Program-made: the position numbers and the translations under genes | NCBI GenBank assembly: GCA_001443545.1 | Contig: LMAD01000006.1 | Location: 1-64,000, forward strand | DNA from: Acidimicrobiaceae bacterium RAAP-2 | GTDB lineage: Bacteria; Actinomycetota; Acidimicrobiia; Acidimicrobiales; RAAP-2 | Length of the DNA: 64,000 nucleotides | Direction of reading: 5' to 3' | Notes under the pieces: model-generated | Seen by the model: only the letters and a program-made list of their open reading frames with translations | The model's database searches: none | Told to the model about the DNA's origin: nothing | Shown: positions 16,592 through 24,294 of the stretch, piece by piece | How the letters are laid out: every line of letters starts with the position of its first letter | How positions within the stretch are numbered: the first letter of the stretch is position 1

Positions 16592-18049
16592 TCAGCGAAC
16601 GAGGAAGTTCGTGAACTGCCAGGGATCGTCGTGGTCGAGCTCACGGCCCGACCAACGGTCGAACCAGTCGGCGTGAGTCGACACCGGGTCCCAATCGATC
16701 GGTCCCGACCACGTCGTGCCGACGTAGGGGGTCGCGACCCCGAGCACGTCGCGCCACGGCAACTCATCGGGCACGTGCACCCCCTCGCGCGGTGAACGCA
16801 ACAGCCAATCGACCGCTCCGAGGATCGACGCCGCCACTTGCACTGTCGTGGCACTCTGGTGCGGCGCGACGGCGCGCGCCTCATCGATGGTCGTACGCAT
16901 CCCCGTCCACCATGATCCGTAGGGGTGGCCCATCAACAGCACGCCCAATTCGTCACGACCCTCGATGATGTCGTCGTTCATGATCCGTTGAACCTCGGGG
17001 TAGGCGTACTGAGCACCCTCGAGTTCGACGAAGCTCGCCCACGCGGCGTCGGTCGGACAGTAGGCGTAGTGCACCGTCGGGCGGTACACGGCCTCGCCGT
17101 CGCGCCAGACCGTGAGGTGGTCACAGATCGTGAAGGACTCACCGTGACGGATCACCATGCCGATGATCGGACCCGACGGGACGGTCGAGCGAACGATGGT
17201 CTGGTGGGCCATTTGGGCGAGGCAGATCTGGTTCAAGGGGCCTTCGCCCTCGTGAGTGAGACCGAGGAGTGGGAGCCGCTTCTCGTGGGTCCCCCAACCC
17301 ATCTCCGCCGGGGCGACGCCCTCCTCGTAGAACCCGTCCACCGACCAGGTGTTGACGAACTCGCCGACCCGCTTGGGCTCTCGACTGACCTGGGTGTCGC
17401 GCTCGGCGACGTGGATCGTCTTGACGTCGAGGAGCCGGGCCAGTTCATTGAAGGTCTCGGTCTCGAGGGCCGAGGCAATATCGTCACGGCGTTCTGCTAG
17501 TAGTCCGTCTCGCAACACCGCGGTCGCGATCTCGACCAGCGCCTGCTTGACGTAGTGACTCACCAGGCCGGGGTTCGCACCGTGTTCGACGACGGCCGAC
17601 GGGCCGTCGTTCTTCCCCCAGCGCGCGATCTGGCGGCGCAGCGCCATGTGGCGCCAGTAGAGGGTCCGATCCTGGGGCGACACCGCGCCGGGGTCGTCGT
17701 AGGGGTCCCAGACCTCGACCGAGGTGTTCAGGTAGCGCACGTTGTGTTCGCGACACCAGTCGAGTAGCTCGGTGAGTCCGATGTTCCACGCCAGGTCGAT
17801 CAAGACGTCACCGTCGTCCAGGTACGTCGCGAGGACGTCGGTGAGGTTCTCGGGGGTGATCGTCAAGGACTCGTATCGCACGCCTCGTTCCAGCGACGAC
17901 GTGAGTCGTTCTCGATTGTCGCGACTCTCCAACACGGTGACGGTCGTCGGGTCGAGGGGGAAGTGGTCGAGCAGGAGCGGCAGGAGGCACTGGGCCACCG
18001 ATCCAGCTCCGAGAATGACGACGCGACGGGGCACGTGGAGTTCGGACAA
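16592..18049 (-). CDS. hss: Homospermidine synthase
   Basis: NAD-dependent enzyme that joins putrescine units (or spermidine and putrescine) into sym-homospermidine; cytoplasmic, 485 aa, the normal size of bacterial Hss. The N-terminal VVILGAGSVAQCLLPLLL is a Rossmann site of the saccharopine-dehydrogenase type, and VVEHGANPGLVSHYVKQAL is the Hss family signature; WNIGLTELLDW and NTWSVDGFYEEG also fit. The start is probably the TTG at 18049, with GAGG at ribosome-site distance; a GTG five codons in is the alternative. It follows the mycofactocin SDR by 65 bases on the same strand. Confidence 0.88.
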   Translation of the reverse strand: MSELHVPRRVVILGAGSVAQCLLPLLLDHFPLDPTTVTVLESRDNRERLTSSLERGVRYESLTITPENLTDVLATYLDDGDVLIDLAWNIGLTELLDWCREHNVRYLNTSVEVWDPYDDPGAVSPQDRTLYWRHMALRRQIARWGKNDGPSAVVEHGANPGLVSHYVKQALVEIATAVLRDGLLAERRDDIASALETETFNELARLLDVKTIHVAERDTQVSREPKRVGEFVNTWSVDGFYEEGVAPAEMGWGTHEKRLPLLGLTHEGEGPLNQICLAQMAHQTIVRSTVPSGPIIGMVIRHGESFTICDHLTVWRDGEAVYRPTVHYAYCPTDAAWASFVELEGAQYAYPEVQRIMNDDIIEGRDELGVLLMGHPYGSWWTGMRTTIDEARAVAPHQSATTVQVAASILGAVDWLLRSPREGVHVPDELPWRDVLGVATPYVGTTWSGPIDWDPVSTHADWFDRWSGRELDHDDPWQFTNFLVR

Positions 18050-18114
18050 TTAGGACCTCGATTCGCAAAGGGCGGAAATACCGCCGAGTCAACGCTAGTG
18101 CAGTCGCGACCTCG

Positions 18115-18900
18115 TCACGAAACCGTCATACCCCCGTCGACCGCAACGTCCGCTCCGGTCATCGCCGACGACGCGGGTGAGCAGAGCCAGGTGATCGCCG
18201 CCGCGACCTCGACGGGTTCGATCAGCCGACCGATTGGCTGTTGGTCGGCGAAGGCCTCACCCGATTCGAGCCCGTAGACCCGCGCCGACGCATCGAGGAT
18301 GGCCGTACGCGTCGATCCGGGGCTCACCACGTTGGCGGTGACGCCGTACTCGGCCAGGTCCATCGCCACGGCGCGGATCAGCCCGACCACCGCGTGCTTG
18401 GCGGCCGAGTAGGCGGCCAGGTGTCGCAGCCCCTGGGTGCCGGCGGCCGAGGCGACCGCGACGATCCGCGGGTTGGTTGAGGCGCCGCGCTCGATCAACA
18501 CGGGTGCGGCGGCCTCCACGAGTCGACGGACGCCGAGCACGTTCACCGACCACACGGCGTCCCAGGCGCCGTCGGTGATCGTCCAGAGGGGACCGCCGGC
18601 CCCGATCACCCCCGCGGCGGCGACGACCGCGTCGAGTCGACCGAAGTGTCGGGTGGCCGTCTCGACGGCGAGACCCATGTCCGTGGCGCTGCGCACGTCG
18701 CCGACCAGTGCGAGCACGGCGTCACCGTGACGCGACACGACCGCGTCGAGGTCGGCCGGACTGGCCAACGGGTACGGCACGTCGACGATGTCGCGGCAGC
18801 GGTCGACCGCTACGACGCGATACCCGTCATTCACCAGCGCGTCGACCGTCGCGGCCCCGATGCCGCGAGCCGCGCCAGTGACGACCGCAACCCGATTCAC
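18115..18900 (-). CDS. Mycofactocin-dependent SDR oxidoreductase
   Basis: Short-chain dehydrogenase, 261 aa, with GAARGIG cofactor site (9-15), catalytic Ser region VASAAGTQGL and YSAAK. After the second beta strand it carries the extra YPLASPADLDAVV insert typical of mycofactocin-associated SDRs, in which NAD stays bound and mycofactocin takes the electrons. The GTG start overlaps the mftD stop (GTGA), so it is co-translated with the mycofactocin genes. The alcohol or ketone it handles is unknown. Confidence 0.9.
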   Translation of the reverse strand: MNRVAVVTGAARGIGAATVDALVNDGYRVVAVDRCRDIVDVPYPLASPADLDAVVSRHGDAVLALVGDVRSATDMGLAVETATRHFGRLDAVVAAAGVIGAGGPLWTITDGAWDAVWSVNVLGVRRLVEAAAPVLIERGASTNPRIVAVASAAGTQGLRHLAAYSAAKHAVVGLIRAVAMDLAEYGVTANVVSPGSTRTAILDASARVYGLESGEAFADQQPIGRLIEPVEVAAAITWLCSPASSAMTGADVAVDGGMTVS

Positions 18901-20069
18901 GAGCCCGCACTTCGCCGGAATCCGGGCGGCAGGACGACGTCGTCGCGGTTCAGCTCAGCGACGCTCGACCGACCGAGGGCGAGCAAGGTCGAGTCCACGC
19001 CGCCGCGCAGCAGGTCGAGGACGTTCTCGACGCCGGCCTGTCCGTTCGCCGCGAGTCCCCAGAGGTAGGCCCGTCCGATCATCACTGCGCGGGCGCCGAG
19101 GGCGAGCGCCTTGACCACGTCGCTACCGCGACGCACCCCGCCGTCGAGCAGTACCTCGACTTGACCACCGACCGCGTCGACTACCGAAGGTAACCATCGA
19201 ATCGCGGCCGGTGTCCCGTCGAGGTTGTTACCCCCGTGGTTGGAGACCGACAACGCCGTCGCGCCCGCGTCGACCACGCGCTTGGCGTCGTCGACCCGGC
19301 TGACGCCCTTGACCATGAAGGGCCCGTCCCACTGGGAGCGCAGCCACGCGACGTCGGCCCAGCTCGCCGGCGGGCTCTGCATCCACTCGTAGTAGGCCCC
19401 GAAGAACGTCGGCGCCGGCGAGCCGGGCGCGGCCATGTTGGGCGTCGTCAAGTCCGGGAAGTGGCCCGTCTTCGCGTACGACCAGGTCCAGCCGGGCCGC
19501 GCGAACGCCTCGGGCGCGAGGCGCGCGAGGGCGCGCAGGTTCACGCGCTCGGGGATCCAGGGACTCCCCCAGTCGCGGCCGTTGGCGAAGGACCAGTCGA
19601 GGGTGAGGATGATCCCGACCGCCCCGGCGGCCCGGGCGCGTTCCAGGCGCTGGACCATCGTCTCGCGGGTACCCGACCAGTAGAGCTGGAAGAGGACTTG
19701 AGCGTTGACGGCGGTCACCGCCTCGATCGGCCGACTGGCGAAGGAGCTCAGTCCCATCGCGACGCCTCGGTTCGCGGCCGCTCGCGCCACGGCCACCTCC
19801 CCCTCGGGGTGCACGGCCTGGACGCCGGTCGGCGAGATCAGGACCGGCATCGAGACCGCTTGGCCCATCACCGTGGTCGACTGGTCACGTGTCGGTGCCA
19901 GCCCCGCGACGTGGGGGGCGAAGCCGAGCTCGTCGAAGGCGGCGAGGTTGTCGCGGGCCGTGAGGCCCTTCTCGGAACCGGCGACGAGCGCCCCGTAGAC
20001 CGATCGCGGGAGCCGTCGCTCGGCGCGGCGCTGGGCGACGGCGACGGTCTCGAACCACTTGTTAGCCAC
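18897..20069 (-). CDS. mftD: Pre-mycofactocin synthase MftD
   Basis: FMN enzyme of the alpha-hydroxy-acid oxidase family that oxidatively deaminates the MftA-derived intermediate AHDP to pre-mycofactocin, creating the redox-active ketoamide. The 390-aa protein shows WFETVAVAQRRAERRLPRSV at its start, ISPTGVQAVHPEGEVAVARA, the FMN-binding KGVSRVDDAKRVVDAGA and the catalytic SNHGGNNLDGTPA. I use the GTG at 20069 with a GAGGGGG ribosome site; upstream frame is not MftD-like. Confidence 0.95.
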   Translation of the reverse strand: MANKWFETVAVAQRRAERRLPRSVYGALVAGSEKGLTARDNLAAFDELGFAPHVAGLAPTRDQSTTVMGQAVSMPVLISPTGVQAVHPEGEVAVARAAANRGVAMGLSSFASRPIEAVTAVNAQVLFQLYWSGTRETMVQRLERARAAGAVGIILTLDWSFANGRDWGSPWIPERVNLRALARLAPEAFARPGWTWSYAKTGHFPDLTTPNMAAPGSPAPTFFGAYYEWMQSPPASWADVAWLRSQWDGPFMVKGVSRVDDAKRVVDAGATALSVSNHGGNNLDGTPAAIRWLPSVVDAVGGQVEVLLDGGVRRGSDVVKALALGARAVMIGRAYLWGLAANGQAGVENVLDLLRGGVDSTLLALGRSSVAELNRDDVVLPPGFRRSAGS

Positions 20070-20094
20070 GACGCCCCCTCGACTCGAGTCGAGA

Positions 20095-21222
20095 CTACCT
20101 GAGCGACTCGGGCACCGACAGCGAACGAACGCGCGCGCGCGAGTGATCGGGCGCGGACCGTGGTCGGATCGACACGGGGTGCGCCGCCAGGGCCGCCTCG
20201 CCGAGACCGTAGACGCACTCGGGGTCGGGGTCGTCGAGTTCGAGGCCGGTGAAGAACTTCGCGGCCATGCAGCCACCGCGACAGGCGTCGTAGGACCCGC
20301 AGGCCGAACAGGCCCCGGCGCTCCCGGGCTCGCGCAGCGAACCGAACAGTTCGCTCGAGCGCCACACGGCGCCGAACCCCCCGTCGCGGATCGACCCCGC
20401 GCGGAACCGCTCGTGGATAACGAAGGGGCAGGCGTAGACGTCACCGACCGGATCGACGAGGCAGACCACGCGGCCCGCCCCGCAGAGGTTCAACCCGTCG
20501 AGCGGTTGACCGAGCGGTGAGAGGTGGAAGAACGAGTCGCCCGTCAAGACCCGGGGGTGATCGATCAACCAGTGATACAGCGACCGGTTCTGCTCGCGCG
20601 TGGGGTGCAGGTCGGCCCACGAGTCGACGCCCCGTCCCGAAGGACGCAGGCGCGTCAGACGCAACTGGGCGCCGTAGTGGGCGGCGATGGCGGCGAAGTC
20701 GTCGAGTTGGGTGACGTTCTCGCGAGTCACGACGACCGATATCTTGAACTCGCCGAAGTCGGCGTCGGCGAGGTGCTCCATGGCCCGCCGCGCCGCGGCG
20801 TAGCTCCCGGCGCCGCGAAGGCGGTCATTGGTCGACGCGTCGGCGCCGTCGAGCGACACCTGGACGTCGAGGTAGTCCATCGAGGCCAACCGCTTGGCCG
20901 CGCCGGCGTCGATGCGCGTGCCGTTCGTCGAGAACTTGACTCCCACGCCTCGGTCCACGGCGTAGCCCACGAGCTCGAAGAAGTCTCGACGGATCATCGG
21001 CTCGCCCCCGCCGACGTTGATGTAGAAGACGCGCATCGCGGCCACCTCGTCGATGAAGGTGCGCGCCTCGGCGGTGGTCAACTCGCGCGGATCGCGCCGG
21101 CCCGAGGCCGAGAGGCAGTGCGAACAGGACATGTTGCACGCGTAGGTCAACTCCCAGGTCAGGCAGATCGGCGCATCGAGTCCGTGCTCGAATCGACTGC
21201 GCAACGACGAGTCAGCACCCAC
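20095..21222 (-). CDS. mftC: Mycofactocin radical SAM maturase MftC
   Basis: Radical SAM/SPASM enzyme that decarboxylates the C-terminal Tyr of MftA and cross-links it to the preceding Val; 375 aa. The CxxxCxxC cluster is C29/C33/C36 (CNMSCSHC), then NVGGGEP and FSTNGT; the C-terminal SPASM Cys include CLVDPVGDVYACPF and CSACGSYDACRGGC. The GTG start overlaps mftB by 11 bases. It needs MftB as peptide chaperone. Confidence 0.95.
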   Translation of the reverse strand: MGADSSLRSRFEHGLDAPICLTWELTYACNMSCSHCLSASGRRDPRELTTAEARTFIDEVAAMRVFYINVGGGEPMIRRDFFELVGYAVDRGVGVKFSTNGTRIDAGAAKRLASMDYLDVQVSLDGADASTNDRLRGAGSYAAARRAMEHLADADFGEFKISVVVTRENVTQLDDFAAIAAHYGAQLRLTRLRPSGRGVDSWADLHPTREQNRSLYHWLIDHPRVLTGDSFFHLSPLGQPLDGLNLCGAGRVVCLVDPVGDVYACPFVIHERFRAGSIRDGGFGAVWRSSELFGSLREPGSAGACSACGSYDACRGGCMAAKFFTGLELDDPDPECVYGLGEAALAAHPVSIRPRSAPDHSRARVRSLSVPESLR

Positions 21223-21490
21223 GAAGGATCTCCGAATCGGCGAGCGCCGCGAGGGCCAGCGCGTAGCGCTCCCGGTCGGCGGGCTGGACGAGCGCGCCCA
21301 GGGCGTCGTCGACGTTGTCGTAGTCGCCGAGGCGACGCACCACGTCGACCAGCAGCGGCGACTTCACGAAGACGAGGCGACGGGTGCCGTGGTGGTACGC
21401 GAGGGCGCCGAAGGACTCATCACGCATCGACACCTCGTCGCTGAGTGCCCAGTGCTCGGTGCGCGCGAACGGCCGAGGGTCGTCGGCCAC
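21212..21490 (-). CDS. mftB: Mycofactocin RiPP chaperone MftB
   Basis: Small precursor-recognition (RRE) protein, 92 aa, that binds MftA and presents it to MftC. Typical features are the SMRDESFGALAYHHGTRRL strand-loop and FVKSPLLVDVVRRL. Its GTG start is three bases from the mftA stop and its end overlaps mftC. Confidence 0.92.
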   Translation of the reverse strand: MADDPRPFARTEHWALSDEVSMRDESFGALAYHHGTRRLVFVKSPLLVDVVRRLGDYDNVDDALGALVQPADRERYALALAALADSEILRGC

Positions 21491-21493
21491 GGA

Positions 21494-21598
21494 TTAGTAG
21501 ACGCCGCAGAGACCGTCGATGGAAACCTCTTCGACGAGTAACTCGTCGAACTCCTCACTGGTCGCCTCATCGCTTTCAATCACGGTCTCGGTCGGCAC
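21494..21598 (-). CDS. mftA: Mycofactocin precursor peptide MftA
   Basis: A 34-residue ribosomal peptide, acidic in the leader (TVIESDEATSEEFDEL) and ending IDGLCGVY. The C-terminal Val-Tyr is the substrate of MftC and the preceding Gly-Cys-Gly is typical. The start is a GTG with a strong AGGAGGA site. It is the first gene of the mftA-B-C-D-SDR operon. A -10-like CAGAAT lies 21 bases upstream. Confidence 0.95.
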   Translation of the reverse strand: MPTETVIESDEATSEEFDELLVEEVSIDGLCGVY

Positions 21599-21619
21599 GG
21601 TTCCTCCTCGAACTTCCCT

Positions 21620-21625
21620 ATTCTG
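21620..21625 (-). promoter_or_regulatory. -10-like box CAGAAT of the mft operon
   Basis: CAGAAT on the minus strand implies a short leader holding the AGGAGGA site. It shares a 72-base divergent region with mftF. Confidence 0.45.
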
Positions 21626-21658
21626 TCGTCTCCGAGCGCGTCTCGCTAGTGGCTCTGT

Positions 21659-21664
21659 CAGACT
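21659..21664 (+). promoter_or_regulatory. Leaderless -10-like box CAGACT before mftF
   Basis: CAGACT ends exactly six bases before the mftF GTG, as in the GDPD gene (53593), predicting leaderless mRNA. Confidence 0.45.
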
Positions 21665-21670
21665 CACGGA

Positions 21671-23092
21671 GTGCCCGAGCCACCACCGGCCCCACCACCG
21701 CGTCACGAGCCCGTACCCGCGGGCACGGTGCTCGAGGTGCGAGACGCCACCATGCTCTCGGACTCCCTCGTCGCCGGTGGATCGCCCTGGCGACTCCTGC
21801 ACCTGGGGGCGGGCGCCGTATCGTCGCTGACGAGCTGGCGCGCCGGTACGCCGCTCGAGGCTCGCAACGGCCACCTCGCCCGGGACCTCGTCGACCGGGG
21901 ACTGGTGCACCCCCGATGGCGCCCCGACTGGAATCGCGACGTGATCGACGTGATCGTCCCGGTGCGCGAGAGCGCTGAGGCGCTCGGACGCCTGCTCGCG
22001 CGGCTCGTCGACTACTCGGTGACGGTGGTCGATGACGGATCCCTCGACGAAGCGGGGGTCTCACGCTGCGCGCAACGCTACGGCGCGCGGCTCGTGCGCC
22101 TCGACCAGAACCGGGGGCCCGGCGGGGCCCGCAACGCTGGCGCGGCGCTCACGACGCGGCCGTGGCTCTGGTTCATCGACGTCGACGTCGTGCTCGACGA
22201 CGCCGCCGCGCTCGGAGCGAGACTGCTCAGCTCGGGCGCCGATCCTCGGGTCGGCGCGGTCGCGCCGCGCGTGCGAGGAGCCGGGGGTCCGCGGGGTCGT
22301 GATCGATTCGAGCGCAACCACGGGCCGCTCGACCTCGGGGAGGCCGGCGGGCTCGTCGTCGCCCAGACGGCGCGCGGCTACCTGCCCAGTGCCTGTCTGC
22401 TCGTGCGGCGCGACGCCTTCGGCGACGGCTTCGACGAGGCGTTGCGCGTCGGTGAAGACGTTGACCTCGTCTGGCGGCTGAGCGACGCCGGTTGGCTCGT
22501 GCGCTACGACGCCGACCTGGTGGTCGGCCACGACGCCCGCACGACGTGGTCCTCGTGGTGGCGACAGCGATGCGGCTACGGCTCTTCCGCGGCGGTGCTC
22601 GCCACCCGCCACGGCTCGCGACTCGCCCCGATCGTGGTGGACGAGCCATCGGCGTGGGTGCTCGGCGGCGCGCTCGCGGGCCAGCCCCTGCTCGTCGCCG
22701 CGGGTGTGCTCACCCTCGTGCACCAGATTCGTGAACGACTCCCCGACGACGTTGAGCGGACCCGCGGCCTCGTGGGGTCCCTGCTCAGCCGAGCGACGAT
22801 CGGCGCCGGAGGCCCGATCGCGCGCGGACTCGTGCGCACCTACGGTCCCCTCGTACTCACCGCGGCGCTCGTCGTGCGAGCGCGGCGCCGGGCGCTCCTG
22901 CTGTTCGCGCTCGGCACCCTGTGGCGATGGCGCGACCGTGGGTCGATTGACGTGCGCGACGTGCCCCTGGCCCTCGCCGACGACCTCGCCTACGCGTTGG
23001 GCGTCTGGCGAGGTGCCTGGCGAGCCCGCGACGCGACGGCGGTGACCCCGGTGATCAGAGCGAGGTCGGACCCTCGCAACGGGCGACGCTAG
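21671..23092 (+). CDS. mftF: Mycofactocin glycosyltransferase MftF
   Basis: GT2 family enzyme that adds the oligoglucan chain to (pre)mycofactocin; 473 aa. After an N-terminal region of about 95 residues come VIDVIVPVRESAEAL, VTVVDDGS, the donor-binding FIDVDVVLDD and a GEDVDLVWRLSDAGW acceptor motif; hydrophobic segments near the C terminus suggest membrane association. It is divergent from mftA, unlike the usual colinear arrangement. Its stop shares the bases CTAG with the stop of the convergent alcohol dehydrogenase. Confidence 0.9.
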   Translation: MPEPPPAPPPRHEPVPAGTVLEVRDATMLSDSLVAGGSPWRLLHLGAGAVSSLTSWRAGTPLEARNGHLARDLVDRGLVHPRWRPDWNRDVIDVIVPVRESAEALGRLLARLVDYSVTVVDDGSLDEAGVSRCAQRYGARLVRLDQNRGPGGARNAGAALTTRPWLWFIDVDVVLDDAAALGARLLSSGADPRVGAVAPRVRGAGGPRGRDRFERNHGPLDLGEAGGLVVAQTARGYLPSACLLVRRDAFGDGFDEALRVGEDVDLVWRLSDAGWLVRYDADLVVGHDARTTWSSWWRQRCGYGSSAAVLATRHGSRLAPIVVDEPSAWVLGGALAGQPLLVAAGVLTLVHQIRERLPDDVERTRGLVGSLLSRATIGAGGPIARGLVRTYGPLVLTAALVVRARRRALLLFALGTLWRWRDRGSIDVRDVPLALADDLAYALGVWRGAWRARDATAVTPVIRARSDPRNGRR

Positions 23093-24240
23093 AAGCGCAC
23101 GACGCCGCGGACGTTGCGTCCCGCCGCGAGGTCGTCGTAGCCGAGTTGGACCTCGTCGAGGCTGTACTCGCGGGTGATGAGTTCGTCGATCTTCAACTGG
23201 CCGTCGTGGTGGAGCCGGAGCAGTCGGGGGATCTGGTAGCGCGGGTTGACCGACCCGAACACGGTCCCGCGCAACTCCTGGTTGTACATGGAGAACATGA
23301 AGAGGTTGAGGTCGATCGACTGTTGGTTATATGGCGCGATCGAGGTGGCCACGACGATGCCGCCCTTGGCGGTGATCGAGCGAGCCTGCTCGACGAGCTC
23401 ACCGGTCAAGACGCCCGTCGTGATGATCACGCTGTCGCAGTTGCGGCCCATCGTGAGGTCGGGCAGGATCGTGAAAGCGGCGTCGAGGGTCGTCGCGCAC
23501 CCGTGGGTCGCCCCGAGCGCCAGCGCGCGCTCGACCTTGCTCGGGTCGATGTCGATCGCCACCACGGCGCGCGCGCCAGCGTGCAGCGCCCCCTGGATCG
23601 CCCCCGATCCGACGCCGCCGCAGCCGATCACCGCGACCACGTCACCGGGCTTGACCTCGGCCCGGTTGGCCGCCGAGCCGAACCCCGTCGAGATCCCACA
23701 CGAGATCAGGGCGGCGGCGCGCAGGTCGTACCACGGTTCGATCTTGACCAGCGACGCCTCGTGCGCGACGACGTACTCGCTGAACGAACCCAACTGGGTC
23801 ATGCGGTTCAGGTCCACGTCGCCGAGGTGGTGGCGCCAGGTGCCGTCACTGATCATCGGACCGGCGAGGGTCGTGGCGCCGAGGTCGCAGAGGTACTGAC
23901 GGCCCGACGCGCAGGCCTCGCAGGTGCCACAGGACGGGACGAAGGAGACGGCCACGTGGTCGCCGGGCTGCAGGGCGGTGACCCCCTCGCCCACCGACTC
24001 CACGACGCCCGATCCCTCGTGGCCACCGATGATCGGGAACATCGAGGGGCGCCCCGATATCAACTCGAGGATCGACGGGTCCTGGGCGATGTCGCCGGTG
24101 CGCAAGTGCTCGTCGGAGTGGCACATCCCGGCGAAGGCCATCTTGACTTTCACCTCGTGGGCGTGGGGCTCGTCGATGGTGATCGTCTCGGTGCGCCACG
24201 GCCCATTGAGTTCGCTGACGACGGCGGCCCTGACCTGCAT
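23089..24240 (-). CDS. NDMA-type, mycofactocin-associated zinc alcohol dehydrogenase
   Basis: Zinc MDR alcohol dehydrogenase, 383 aa. Catalytic zinc residues are in GMCHSDEH and GGHEGSGVVE; structural zinc Cys in CGTCEACASGRQYLC; the cofactor site is VAVIGCGGVGSGAIQGA. The sequence and location match the class with tightly bound NADH that needs an external acceptor (NDMA in vitro, mycofactocin in vivo). The ATG at 24240 has a GGGGGA site; a GTG four codons earlier is possible. An upstream TAGCAT (24279-24284) and a small GGCGCC hairpin (24256-24272) lie in its leader. Confidence 0.9.
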   Translation of the reverse strand: MQVRAAVVSELNGPWRTETITIDEPHAHEVKVKMAFAGMCHSDEHLRTGDIAQDPSILELISGRPSMFPIIGGHEGSGVVESVGEGVTALQPGDHVAVSFVPSCGTCEACASGRQYLCDLGATTLAGPMISDGTWRHHLGDVDLNRMTQLGSFSEYVVAHEASLVKIEPWYDLRAAALISCGISTGFGSAANRAEVKPGDVVAVIGCGGVGSGAIQGALHAGARAVVAIDIDPSKVERALALGATHGCATTLDAAFTILPDLTMGRNCDSVIITTGVLTGELVEQARSITAKGGIVVATSIAPYNQQSIDLNLFMFSMYNQELRGTVFGSVNPRYQIPRLLRLHHDGQLKIDELITREYSLDEVQLGYDDLAAGRNVRGVVRF

Positions 24241-24294
24241 GATGTCCCCCACTCCGGCGCCCCCCTGGCGCCTGGGGTCATGCTAGCGAGCGCG

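Noticed and set aside
18071..18085. GGCGG/CCGCC hairpin after the mycofactocin SDR as a terminator
   Set aside because: A five-base stem is too weak to claim, and the next gene could be co-transcribed.
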